This document shows positions 11,782-24,292 of a stretch of 64,000 nucleotides of DNA, one piece after another. Under the pieces are notes generated by a model. The model saw only the letters and a program-made list of their open reading frames with translations, was not told where the DNA came from and ran no database searches. Made by a program: the position numbers and the translations under genes. The DNA is from Ilex aquifolium (Eukaryota; Streptophyta; Magnoliopsida; Aquifoliales; Aquifoliaceae), in contig OX637409.1 in NCBI GenBank assembly GCA_951799425.1, positions 18,277,960-18,341,959 of the forward strand. Direction: 5' to 3'. The first letter of the stretch is position 1; each line of letters starts with the position of its first letter.

Positions 11782-14700
11782 ATGGAGTACGAAAAAGGAG
11801 CTCTGATACAGAATCTAATTGATATAGTGAATGAAATATCGGCGATTTCAGACTACCGGTGTACGGTCAAGAAGCAGTATTGTAACCTATCGAGGAGGTT
11901 GAAGCTGCTGACTCCGATGTTCGAGGAGATTCGAGATAGTAAAGAGCCAGTTCATGAAGAGTCATTCAAAGCCCTAGCTTCTTTGAAGGAAGCTCTGGAA
12001 TCAGCTAGAGACTTGCTTAGATTCGGAAGCGAAGGAAGCAAGATTTATTTGGTGCGTAAGTGTTTTCCGATTACGCAATTTGACCATTCGTTGAACTCTT
12101 CCGATTTTGTCAACAAACTGTTCTGATTGACCTCATGAATTTGGATCGTTGTATTTGTTCTGATTTTGTTTTTCCGTTGTGTTGGATTAATTTGTGATTT
12201 CTTTTAAATGCAATTTACGTTCTGTTTGGTTACTGAGAAAATTGGAGGAAAGAAAGTAAAGTAACAAAAAAAGAAATTAAAGAATCTTTGCTTTGGTTCT
12301 GTTCGGATTTTAAGAATAAAAGAAGAATTTTGTTGACCTAAGCTAGATACTACTTGTGCTTCCTTCAGATAAGGAATAATCTAAGATACTTTTTTTTAAG
12401 AACTAATTTGAAGTTACATTTTTGTTGCTTTCTCCCCATTTTCTCAGCAACCAGACAGCGTCGGCCACAGGGTTTGTGGGTCTTGTTTTGTTTCTCATTG
12501 CTACTATGCCTATATTCAGAATCGATAATTCAGCAGCAACTAAGTTAATTGGAATTCACTGTTTGAAACTTCCTTCATGCTCATCTTTTCCATATGTTAC
12601 CACTAAGATTTTTGTTTTGGGTATCTATAGGGGAGTAACGTATGCTAAGTGGAATATATTTTTTTGGAATGATAGAAGTGGGAAATTCTCAGCCGCCACT
12701 GTGTTAATTTAGTTTTTGGCAATGCAATGCAAGGGAAGTTTTTGTCTTTGGTTTCATGAGTGCCCCTCTCACGTAGAAGTTATCAAAAAGTTTGGATCTT
12801 TCCCTCTCCACACATTAAAACTTGTCTTGATTAACTTCTTGTCTTAACCAGTTTCACTCATGCTGATTGTACGAATATATTAATTGCCAGTGGGTCTTCT
12901 TTCGTATTAAATCTTATATTTTAGTGATGTGTCTTTTTTAGGACATAAGATAATTTCATTCAACTTTGATACTATATGCAAGTTGCAATGAGGAGAAGAT
13001 AAGAATTTCTTTCTTTGTCTAGGTACTTAGGAAATTTGCCCATTTCTATGGAGACATTGTTGGTTTTTTGTCATTCTTTAGGTAATGCCTCGATTATGTT
13101 CCAGAAAACTTTGCTTGCAGTAGAGATATAATTGATTTTACTGGCATTCTGGAGTGAATTCCCAAGAATTTAATTTTATCAAAGTGAAGTCTAAATAATT
13201 TAGGATAGATTTATTCTGAACCGCAAAAATCTGGCTGCTTTATTTAACAATTTAAATGACATAATTGGCTTGTTACCTTTCATTTTATATTACAAGAGAA
13301 CATCTAGTTTATGCATGTCATACAGCTTGTTATGCATGACGACAATCTGAGATTTGGATACTAAATGTGGAAGCAATGGCTTGAAGTTGGGCTTCAATTG
13401 AAAACTACCGAATATAAATGAGAAATGAAATTCTAGATAAGTTACTCGAAATTCTGGTGGTTCCATTAATCGTAAAAAGTTTCACCAAGACACCACCATT
13501 GATCTACATATGCCCAAATGGGGGAACCCCTCTATGTGGGGCCGATCATGGATCAGAAGGTGGTGGCCCCAAAAGGAGTTTCTCCAATTGATTGGGAATT
13601 GGAGCCTCAATCTAGAGGAAAAGCATTTCACAGGGCCTGAACACAAACAAGGTGCTCACTTAAAGTACCAGTTTCGATCTGCCTTTCGGTCTTGGTTGTT
13701 TATCGTGGATTTGTGTGTATTTCCATCACAAGGTTCTTTTGGAGTAAATTGTCAGTGGTTAGTCTCAGTTATCTTTGAGGTTTTCAGGCCTAATTCACAT
13801 CATTCTCCCAATTCACAGCACACCACCACTAGTACACTGCCTCCTGAAAATCAAGTACCCAATTCACAACACACACCCCTCCAATTCACTGCATTCAATG
13901 AGAACACCACCAATCAGACCATCAATGCACAACACCACCAATTGCACGTTCTGCCATCTGTCCATAGTCACCAAAACACCGAAGCCTCATGTGCAGAACC
14001 ATAAAACCCCCTACGCAGAACACTAATTCCACCACCAGAACACAAATTGCTCACGGTGGACCACCCCCACCTCTAGTTGCCCTGCCCCTTGAAAATCAAC
14101 CACCCAATTGCACCCCTGTCTTCTCTACAGAATCACCAAAACATCAGAACCACTTGCGCAGAAAAAGAACACCACCTGCAAGGATCTGTTGTACTTTATC
14201 AGACTTGATTATTTAAAACACTACTTTTTGATTTTGGACCCAATAAGAGTTGATTCATCCATTCATTTTTTTGCTTTCAAAAAGTTAAAAGTATCCTAAG
14301 AGCGACAAAGGGGCGTAACCCATTTCAACCAGAAGTATGCCTTTAGAACAATTATTTTTTAAGAAAAGCATGCCATGTGCTTATATCTATAAATACATAT
14401 ATGAGCACACCTTAAGATGTAGGGAAAATGCAAGAAGTATTACCTGATAATTGACATAATATGCAACTTCACAACTTTGAAGGTGATTACACAGAGTTGC
14501 ATCCTTTTTTAACTGGATTATTTTGCAAGTGGGCGATGTTTGCCTGCATTTGCTCTTGTGGTCATGTGTGGTCAATCTTCCATTCTTGCTCTCATAAAAG
14601 TTAAGTGAAATCCTTGATGCACCCACTTATTTTTGATGATTTTTTTTAGCAAATGCAGAGAAATGTGGTCGAGACTAAGAGTTGTATGTTGGTCAGTGTA

Positions 14701-17700
14701 CTGGTTGTGTTTCTTGCCTTGTTGTATTTCAAGATTCTATATTGAAAGGAATACCTATGTAATATCTATAAGCCTGTATACATCCATGCTGTGGTCATGC
14801 ATATCTAAAAATGCGGTCTAGTGCACGAGGCTCCCCCCATTGCTGGGTTTGGAAAAGATCAAATGTATGCAGCCTTACCTCTACATGCGGAGAGACTGTT
14901 TCCGCTGTGGTCTATGCATACCTACAGACAAAAACACCAGAGGCATGACCATCTTTGGGAGCTCAAAAAAAAGCATGCAAAATCATTACCCCCCCCCCCC
15001 GGGGCCACACACAAAAAAAAAAAACCACACACAAACACATTAAATAGAGACCGCGAGAATAAGCTATTTTGTTTTCTAATATTTTATGGCCTCTCATGTT
15101 GCATCTGAGCATCTCTCTATTCGACTTCCATCAGTGGTTTTTGTAGTTGAGCCTTGTTGACCTCACATAAGTCTTTCATGATCCAGTACCTTTTTACCAA
15201 TGAAATAAATAAAGAGAACAAAAATTAAACCAAGAATTTTTCTCTTCTTTCAGGTCTTAGAGAGGGAGCAAATCATGAGTAGATTCCAGGAAGTGACAGC
15301 TCACTTGGAACAAGCTTTGAGTGGAATTTCCTATGAAAAACTAGACATAACTGATGAAGTTAAAGAACAGGTAAGGAAAAATCCGTGAATGCTTCTGTCA
15401 TTTGTGCAAATGTGATTATAGAGGACCCCGACAAGATGCTTTTTTTTTTTCTTTCTCAATTTGATATATCATGCTAATTTATTTCATGTGCAAAATGATG
15501 AGATAATTATTCAGAACTGTGAATGTCATAGTGGCACCGATGACACCTTAATTAGGTTCCAAAATGTCTTGTTTGATTGTTTCAAAGGTGGAAGTAAGTC
15601 GATGTTTCATAAATTCATTTTAGAATTTATTTTTTCGAAGATTTGAAATCCAAGAAGTTCTTTTATACATCTATTAGAGTGTGATTCGAGAAGAATAGTC
15701 GGCTTGAAAGCAGTAGAAGTACTGAAATTTGTTTGTATCTGCAATGTTTCCTTGTTCCTTTATGGCTTAATCCATCTCCAGGTTGAGCTCGTTCTTGCTC
15801 AGTTCAAAAGAGCCAAAGGAAGGGTTGAGGCACCAGATGTTGAGCTGTATGAGGGTCTGTTATCCCTCTACATTACGAGTAATGATGCAACTGCAGATCC
15901 AGCTGTACTAAGGACATTGGTTGAAAAGTTAGAGCTAACTGGAATAGCTGACCTCACACAAGAATCATTAGCTTTGTATGAGATGGTTTCTGCCAGTGGG
16001 GATCCAGGGGAGAGCATAGAGAAGATGTCAATGCTACTGAAGAAAATTAAGGATTTTGTGCAAACGGAAATTCCCAACACGGATTCTCTTGCAAGGGAAA
16101 AGTCTATTCCATTAACTTGCTCTGGACAAGCATCCAAGGATGGAGATCAGAAATCCCCAGTTATACCAGATGATTTTCGCTGTCCTATATCTTTGGAATT
16201 GATGAGTGATCCTGTCATTGTCTCAACAGGGCAGGTATTGCAACAGGACCTGCTTTTTGACAGCCTAGTCAATTGCATTATAATCTATTCTTTCATGCCT
16301 CTTCTTGTCTCAAAACTGGCTGCATCTTTGATTTTAGCATTTATTGTGAGTGCACCCATAATTGTTTGAGGTTTTTCTTGGCTTCACTCGCTTACTGGCA
16401 AAACAATGCCCCAGCTATGGGAATACCGTACTTGCGGAGTAGCCATTAGTTAAATTGCATAATCTTGTGAGCGTGGCCTTTTAATTGAGAAATTTTAATT
16501 TTGTCAGCAAGAACTAGAAATTTTGGATCATGTCAGTTATTTATAATCATCTACTCCCCCCCCAACACCCACACACACACAAGCACACATACATTGGTGT
16601 GATATTCATTTTGATGCCTGGGTTTCACATCCCTGTAACACAGGCCATGTGGCAGCACGGAACACATATTTGGTGAGATCTTTGTACCCATACTTCTCTT
16701 TAACAGGCATAATTTTCTCTTTGTAGACATATGAACGCTTGTACATTGAGAAATGGCTGGATGCAGGGCATGGCACTTGCCCAAAGACACAGCAGGCCCT
16801 CACTAGCACTGCTCTCACACCCAACTACGTCTTACGTAGCCTCATAGCCCAGTGGTGTGAAGCGAATGGGATTGAACCACCAAAACGGCCAGGCAGTTCT
16901 CGACAAAATAAGACTGCATCTGCATGCTCACCTGCTGAGCGTACCAAGATACAAACTCTCCTCCATAAGCTCATGTCTGCCAACCCAGAAGATCAGCGAT
17001 CTGCTGCAGGTGAAATCCGCCTTCTTGCCAAGCGCAATGCTGATAATCGTGTGGCCATTGCTGAAGCTGGTGCCATTCCTCTACTCGTCGGCCTCTTATC
17101 AACACCCGATTCCCGCACCCAAGAGCATGCTGTTACAGCACTTCTTAACCTTTCCATATGCGAGGACAACAAGGGAAGCATCATATCTTTTGGGGCAGTG
17201 CCTGGTATAGTTCACGTGCTCAAAAAGGGAAGCATGGAAGCACGAGAAAATGCAGCGGCCACCCTATTTAGCCTCTCAGTTGTGGATGAAAACAAGGTTA
17301 CAATTGGTGCTTCTGGGGCAATCCCACCCCTGGTGACCCTGCTTAGTGAAGGTACCCAAAGGGGGAAGAAGGATGCTGCAACAGCACTCTTCAACTTGTG
17401 CATATTCCAAGGCAACAAGGGAAAGGCAGTGAGAGCTGGGGTTATTCCCACACTGATGCAACTGCTTACAGAACCTCAAGGTGGTATGGTGGACGAAGCG
17501 CTAGCCATTCTGGCAATACTGTCTAGCCATCCGGAAGGGAAGGCAGCCATCGGAGCTGCGGAGGCACTGCCAGTTTTGGTAGAGGTCATTGGAAACGGGT
17601 CCCCCAGGAACAAAGAGAACGCGGCTGCAGTTTTAGTGCACCTCTGTTCCGGAGACCAACAGTATCTGGTAGAGGCTCAGGAACTAGGAGTGATGGGTCT

Positions 17701-17887
17701 ACTGGTGGATTTAACACAAAATGGCACAGAAAGGGGAAAGCGAAAGGCTGCCCAGTTACTCGAACGTATAAACAGATTTGTTGACCAGCAGAAACAGGCC
17801 CAGGAGCAAGCCGATGCTCAAGCTCATGCGCAGACACAGATCCAGCAATCACTGCCGGCCTCACCAGCAAATGCTGTTGATAGCTGA
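11782..17887 (+). CDS. U-box/ARM-repeat E3 ubiquitin-protein ligase, PUB13/PUB14/SPL11 group, 4 exons, 666 aa
   Basis: Transfers ubiquitin from an E2 to target proteins. In Arabidopsis and rice this group controls immune-receptor turnover, cell death and flowering. Exons are 11782-12051, 15254-15370, 15782-16234 and 16727-17887. All joins are phase 0 and GT-AG. Residues 1 to about 240 form the U-box N-terminal domain (for example [20 protein letters not shown]). The U-box is about 258-328, opening [19 protein letters not shown] and ending [17 protein letters not shown] repeats fill about 370-640, with blocks such as [20 protein letters not shown] and [17 protein letters not shown]. The Q/A-rich tail from about 645 is poorly conserved. 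The length fits the roughly 660 aa expected. From remembered family sequences it resembles PUB13 more than PUB14. The start is the ATG of MEYEKGA; the frame upstream opens only with TTG. The first intron is 3.2 kb and carries a SINE. Reading on past exon 1 or exon 3 gives false termini. Confidence 0.96.
14808..14903 (-). mobile_element. Au-like SINE fragment in intron 1 of the U-box gene
   Basis: The block GTGCACGAGGCTCC, then ATGTATGCAGCCTTACC, then GAGAGACTGTTTCC, matches the tRNA-unrelated body of the plant Au SINE family as I remember it. The tRNA-like head is missing, so the copy is 5'-truncated relative to its minus orientation. A near-identical direct repeat of about 20 bp (GCTGTGGTCATGCATATCTA at 14788-14807; a version with one extra T and one T-to-C change at 14904-14924) flanks it and fits a target duplication. 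Confidence 0.65.
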
Positions 17888-18690
17888 GAATTTTCGTTCA
17901 GTGTTCGGGTTGGCCTTGCTTGTTTGTCTCATTGCAAGCATTCTAGAGCCTTTTTTGCTTGATTAGAGGGGGAGGATGGAAGATCACCCACCCCGTCTAG
18001 TTAAGTAATTCATATGTTTATGTTGCGTTGAGGACTTGAAAGGGGATCATAATAGAGGTGAGAAAGAAAAAGGGGCTAAATGTGTGACCTCACAGGTATG
18101 TTGAGTGTACAATTGTAACATGTAATCATCCTCCGTTTTTATTGAAGGGAGATGTTTTGTGTATCCAAATCGAACTCATTCATAACAATCCAATTGGAAG
18201 GGGAAAAGAAGAAAAATGTAGGGGGTTGAATGCTTTAAATCCATATGTATGTATAAAGCAATCAAATTGTGTAGGAAGGAGCTTGGGAAGTATTCTCTAC
18301 CCAAATATCAACTTATAATATTTCTGAATTGTAAAATTAAACCTATGTGTTTATTCTAGTCAAATTTCTTTACATGCCCATGTAATTACCTTTTCAATTA
18401 CTTTATTTATTTAACCATTTTAGTTCTCGATTCTCTCTCTAACTTCTTACTTTTTCTTCTCTTTGAACCTTCCATCTTTCTTCTTTTCTATATCTAACAC
18501 CAATAGACAGATATGGAATGGATTAGGGGTGGAGAGAGGGAGCAGTATAGGGGATGTTCGGGCGGTTAATGATCATCTTTTGAAGTTTTATTTATTTTGT
18601 GGATGAAGGGGGAGTGAGTGGAGACAAGAAGTCTATAGTACTCAATAAATTCCAAACACATGTCACATTATAAAAGGATAAATGGTAGGA
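17888..18690 (+). other. 3' UTR and downstream flank of the U-box gene
   Basis: Sequence after the U-box stop codon. The 3' UTR probably ends in the first 300 bp. Beyond that I see AT-rich DNA without a gene. Confidence 0.5.
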
Positions 18691-20530
18691 GTTATCGGTT
18701 GACATGGTAGTGGAACCCAATAGGATCCAAGAGAAGTAGTATGGACAACAGTGTCACGATAGCATTTCAGCGTTGTGGCAGCACCCCCAATGTCGCAAGA
18801 GCACCTCAGTGTCGCTACAACATTCCAGTGCCGCAGGAAACATCAAGCATCGCAGAAGGAACACATACTCATCATATTTGAAGGGACAAAACGGACCCTT
18901 CACCAAGGACGGACAAAAGTGGCATTGCGAAAGTCTGGAAGCAACCTTGGCGTGACCCGCCTCCCTCACTGCAGCAACAAGGTACAAAATTGAGATTTCA
19001 CAACTGATGAAATTGGTATCCTCAACCTACGGGACACCATTGCTCGACTGAACTAAAGGACTAGGAAGAGGGGTCCCCATCTAAGAACATGACAGTATAG
19101 CCCTTCTCAAGGGAGAACTGAGCAACGGGGCTGACGAGCACGACATGACCCTCTCGCGATTATGGTCCCACAATGACCAGTCACGGTCATTGACCTTAGG
19201 AGCCCACCTTTTCCCTTCCTCGAGGACTCATCAGATTCGCCTAATTATTGTTAGGACACGTGACTCGCGATGAGTGGTTGTCGATATCGTCGTGATCGAG
19301 ACAGTTGCAGGTTGACACGGGTGTTAGAGGACAGCCAGGGGCGGAGTCAGAATTTTGCTCAGAGTGGACACTTTAATTACGCACTCTAATTTTTTTCTTC
19401 CTAACCAATCACGCTATATAATATATTTATATTTATTGTATCACATTTGATACATGGATTCCATTTAACATAAAAAATGCCAAAAAAATAATGCATATTG
19501 TATATGTACAAAAAATGACTAATTATCACCATCGTAAAAAATGGAGCTAATTGTCATTTTTGTAATTAAAAAATATCAGTTATTCACTAACAATCTATTA
19601 AATTTATTCAATAAATGATATTCTAAACACACTGAGATATTAACATAGTAAAATTATTAAACTAAAATTTAAGAGCTAAACATAGTAAAAAAAATTAAAA
19701 TTGATTGACACATAACAAAGACTATAATCCATACTTGAATAAAAATAAAAACGATTTCTCGTTAAAAAAAAAAAAAAAGTTAAATGAAGGTCAATTGTAA
19801 GAATTTTCACTTGCAAAAATTCATAAATAATAAAATTAAGGTCATCTAAAGAAAATCTTAATAAAATAAAAAACTTGTCTCATTGTTCTATTTGCCTTTA
19901 CAATACTGTTCAACATTATCTATACGACTACAAATATTACAGAAAAATCTAGAACTTCATATCATACCCATAAAAAACTGAAAAGATATGATACACAATG
20001 ATCAACTGACAACTCAATCGGTTAAAAAATTAGATCGATACCAAATTTCAACAATTTGGAATCCATTCCAAGTTTTGGGGATCAATCCTAACTCAATTCT
20101 ATTGAGTCGCAACTTAACGTGATTAAGTTTTAATTTTTTGTATGATACTCAGATTTCAACAATATGAGACCAGAGTTTTTTTGTTTTATGTGCACTTGAT
20201 TTTTTAATTTTTTTTGGGCGGAGTTGGAGGGCCTAACTTTTTTGTCTTTAGTTTTAGGTGGGCACAAGTGATATATTTTACAAATATAAAATATATATAC
20301 ATAAGTAATACAAAAAAAAATTTGGGGGGGGGGGGGGGGGGGGACATTTGCCCACCCTGAACCATACATAGCTCCGCCCATGAGGACAGCCCGACTTGCC
20401 TGAGTAGTGTACTATAAATATATGCATTACTTGTCCACTCTAAAAGATTCATTACTATCTAGTTTGGAATAGACACCCAGGTTAATGAGAGCATTTATTC
20501 TCTCTATTTGTCTTTTGTTTAATTAGTTGG
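18690..20530 (+). other. GC-richer retroelement-like block interrupted by a hAT element
   Basis: 18690-19335 and 20391-20530 read as one sequence once the hAT insertion is removed. The left part is richer in GC than its surroundings. It has short direct repeats around TCGC and GTCGC at 18760-18850. The right part has a TATA-like ACTATAAATATATGC and a downstream leader, as expected in an LTR. No termini, primer site or coding sequence were found, so this is at most a candidate solo LTR. Confidence 0.3.
19336..20382. mobile_element. Non-autonomous hAT transposon, 1047 bp
   Basis: An exact 8-bp direct repeat AGGACAGC flanks it (19328-19335 and 20383-20390). Terminal inverted repeats are CAGGGGCGGAG on the left and CTCCGCCCATG on the right. 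An 8-bp duplication with CAGGGGCGGAG ends is diagnostic of hAT elements. No transposase frame remains. A G-run of about 20 lies at 20324-20343. Confidence 0.88.
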
Positions 20531-20534
20531 TCCC

Positions 20535-21551
20535 TCCATTAATAGATAACTCAAATTTATTTCATCCTATTCACTAATCCTATTCACCTCTCTAAATACA
20601 CTTAGCATAGATACTCGTCTCATCCTCTTTTAACCACCAACCTGCAAACTCTTTCTAACAAAAATCATAATGCCGTTTAACATACAACAATTACTTTCTG
20701 GGGTTTGGCTTGGCCACATCCCCCACCCCCTTATCAACCCAAAGAACACTTAGATTAACAACATAAAACAAAAAGAAAGACAAAAAAAAAGAAAAGAAAA
20801 GAAAAGAAAAAGATAGGGGATTCCCTTGAGAGCTCTTTTTGGAGATGGCCTGTCGGCTACCATTGGGTTGTTAGCTTGAGACTTTTGACTAAGCTGCTAC
20901 CATGACGAAAAAAATCATAATTAGTAAATGATGTGTATAATAAGCTTTTTACTACTTATCAATTGAATTAAATGTAAATGGTTGAATTATTAAATGTCAG
21001 CCAAAAAAGAGGATGAGACCCATCGATCTTGATTAAAAAAAAAAGTCCTTGGGATGGAAAAAATCAATTTTAAAAGTCAACTCAGGCTTATCTCCAATTG
21101 TCGTATCAATCTAATTTTTGCTTATTCCCTACAGAAAGTTTGTAGCCACCATGTAGAATTCAAGTCTAAGGAAAGTGTGAGATCAGATTTATGGTAGGTG
21201 ATGGGTATTATGATCTCCTTAATAACTTTTTTTCTTTTATCATTTCTTCAATGTTACATCATTCGCTATCTATTAATTAGAGACGACACAGTATACAAAT
21301 AAGCGCTCATAAAGATATGTATAATACTAGATTGACAAAAATAGAGTCTAAATGATGTGTTATTGTAATAGTGATACTTTTGACCTTATTTTTATTTATT
21401 TAATATTCAAGAGTTACTTGCCATTTTAGCTGCCACATCATTTGGACTCTATTTTTTATTTTATTTTTGGACAACATAGCTTTCTAAAGGTATATTGTAG
21501 GGTTCCCTGTTGTGAAGGAATTTAGTATGGAAATGGATAGCAACAAGCACC
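20535..21551. other. Intergenic, no gene recognised
   Basis: AT-rich spacer with A-rich runs near 20770-20815. I see no coding signal and no bounded repeat. Confidence 0.45.
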
Positions 21552-21560
21552 TTTTGTAAA

Positions 21561-21687
21561 AAAATAATGCTACTTGACCTAATGAATCACGGTTATTGGA
21601 TTGACTGGACCTTAGTATTAGTTGAAACTCACTATTAATTCAATAATTATAATGCACTAGATCAATAAATTAGGTTTAAGTAGCATT
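21561..21687. mobile_element. MITE of the 60158-type family, 127 bp
   Basis: Ends are AATGCTACTTGACCTAAT on the left and TAGGTTTAAGTAGCATT on the right, which are inverted copies. A 9-bp direct repeat TTTTGTAAA flanks it (21552-21560 and 21688-21696). A 9-bp duplication points to the Mutator superfamily. Confidence 0.75.
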
Positions 21688-22090
21688 TTTTGTAAAAAAA
21701 AAAAAAATGGTTATGTGATGGAACATAGGGATATAGTCTAATATGAGAATGGTTAGAAAAAAAATTTCCTTCAATTTTGTGAGAAAATTCTTCTTACACA
21801 TCTGGAACTCTTCCTAAATAATAGAAGATGTATGCCCATATTAGGTGTAAAGAATAAGATTATGAGTGTTTTTGTATATTAACGAAAACTTAAAATTAAA
21901 AAATAAACTCATTTAATATCTATATTCATTTGTACAAAAAAACTTGAAAACCTAACCGGTTTTTTCTTCTGTTAAAGCCTCAACTAGCGAGAAAACATTC
22001 GATTACACTACACTACGGATAAAACACAACAAGTTACGCAGAACCCTAAATTCTATAGAATGAAATAAAAGACCGGGTTTAAGCAATTAG

Positions 22091-22092
<2 letters not shown>

Positions 22093-22123
<31 letters not shown>
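22093..22123. repeat. (GA)n microsatellite
   Basis: About 15 GA units in AT-rich spacer. Confidence 0.95.
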
Positions 22124-22126
<3 letters not shown>

Positions 22127-22435
22127 CGAAAGCTGATTGGGAACAGATTAAAAGAGAGGGAGAGAACGATGTCACGTCTATCTATGCATGTGGGGGCATC
22201 AACATGTCATGAACATGAATACAGTTCAACCTTGGGTTTCCGAGCCCTCCTCTAGATTGCTCATCTTCTTCTTCGTACCAACCCACCAAGTAGCAACAGG
22301 TCCAACAACAACAAACTCACTCTTTGATCGTTCTCTTTCTTTCTTTTCTTCTTTTGCTACATACCCATCCACATCGACAATTTTGGCATCATAATAATAA
22401 CTGTAATCACTTAAAGCCAGACTTGACTATCATGT

Positions 22436-22465
22436 ATGTGTGTGTGTGTGTGAGAGAGAGAGAGA
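22436..22465. repeat. Compound (TG)n(AG)n microsatellite
   Basis: A TG run passes directly into an AG run. No gene is attached. Confidence 0.9.
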
Positions 22466-22675
22466 TTGCTTTAATGCCATCCTGTATACTGGTTCCTACC
22501 GCTTTATTCGTTCTTGAGGGGTAGCATTGGTCCTTGCAAAAGCGTATCCTCTGGATTCCTCTCTTTTCAGACAACCAACCAGAGTCTTGTTACAAGAATA
22601 CTATGTAATAATTTGAGTGGGATTTTTGCTCAAACACATCCCTTTAAAATATTATATTTATAAAACTCTGTACAT

Positions 22676-22678
<3 letters not shown>

Positions 22679-22751
<73 letters not shown>
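22679..22751. repeat. (GA)36 microsatellite
   Basis: The longest simple repeat in the window, about 73 bp of uninterrupted GA. It should be highly polymorphic. Confidence 0.97.
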
Positions 22752-22754
<3 letters not shown>

Positions 22755-24292
22755 GGTACAAAACAAACCAAAGCAACCTAAGGGTTAAGTTCATGCTACT
22801 GGAGACTGAAGTTCTTCTTTTGACCCAGGGTTTGTCGTCTACGCCTCACTTGCCTTTGGTTTTGATATTGCATGGTTTTGAGAGGAACTTTGGCTTTTTC
22901 TTGGATTGTTTGTCGTCTCTCTCATAACCAACAAATAAGTACTTACCGTATTATTACTCTCGTTATTACAACATCATTGTGTTGTATGACAACATTTTCT
23001 CTTTCACTCTTGCCTTACACACAGAGACACACACACACACTCTCATACACTTTACTATAGATACCCTCCTGGACAGTCATTGGGTAGCGGCAGAACTCCT
23101 TGAAGTATGAGAAATTTCCTGGAATTTGAAGGTTGCTAACTTTCTGCTTTCTTGCTATAGTTGAATTGGGGAAAAGAGGAATACGATAGTAGAATCACAT
23201 TTACACTTAGATTTAGAACAATGTTATAGAGAGTTATTGACGAATTAATCAAATACTTGTCAAATTGTCATTGAATTAATTGTAAGTTTTAATGTTAAAT
23301 GAAGTTTTATTAGGTTTTCGATTGGGTCCAAATCGACGGCTCTCTTTTGATTGAACAAAAACTATAGAAAGAACACTATAAGCCTATGAGGAGGCTTGAG
23401 TAAGAGAAGTGGCCAAAACTAGGTTAGGCAAAAATTGCTACTTTGCCTTCTGCAACTGTTAAGATAACTGCCTCACTCAACTCTTGAAAGAAAAATGGAT
23501 GCAAAGGAAAGTCTTACACATACAGTGCTAGTACATTCTATTGCCCTAGTTTTAAGATGAAAAGTTAAATTCACTGACCAGAAACACCAAGAAAACATCA
23601 ACTTGGCTCTTATACTCATGAAAATTGATCAAACCTAACAAAAGACAATTACAGCTGACTAGGCAATTCAGCTGAGACCACCTAGACATGCTTCTACAAT
23701 CTGCATAGCAGAGTACGATTGGTAAGATTTACTACAGTTAGCTACTTATGGTCTCCAATTATTAAGTGAAGGTGAAGGATAATGATTTTGCTTGAAACTG
23801 CTCAAAAGATTTGCTTCAAAGAAGACAAAGAGTTTAGACATCATGCTAATTAATTCAGTGCTAGGGCTAATTTATTGAGCAAAAAGGGAATTGAGTAATG
23901 ATAAAGGACTTTCCATTAGAAATCAGCTTATCATGTCAGATATCAAACAAGCAAACCTTCACACACTTAACAAACAAGCCCATAACATACAAATGACTAT
24001 AAAGATCAGCAACAACTTACAACTAACAAAGCATTAATAAATGAAACCACAAAAACACAAACCCTACCATATTCTTAATTCTTCGGTGATCATGATGTGA
24101 TCGTGCGACTGGTTCCTCACTCAGCCCTTGAAATTTCATCATCTCACATGCTAATTGAGATTAAGATCTTGGAAGTTATGGTGGTTTAGTGCTCCAGTGG
24201 AACACCCTTGAGTCAATTATCGTGGATTGAAGCTGCAGGGACCACAAAGGTCAAGCTTCAAGTGAATCTCTTGCAAAACATGAAAGTTGAAA
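22752..24292. other. Spacer and 3' flank of the Dof gene
   Basis: Holds the 3' UTR of the minus-strand Dof gene in its right part. The rest is AT-rich spacer with an AC tract near 23020-23042. No further gene is seen. Confidence 0.5.

Noticed and set aside
13510..14216. Overlapping open frames of 164, 83 and 75 codons in U-box intron 1
   Set aside because: All lie in an intron bounded by well-supported splice sites. Their H/T/P-rich content comes from simple CAC-rich sequence.
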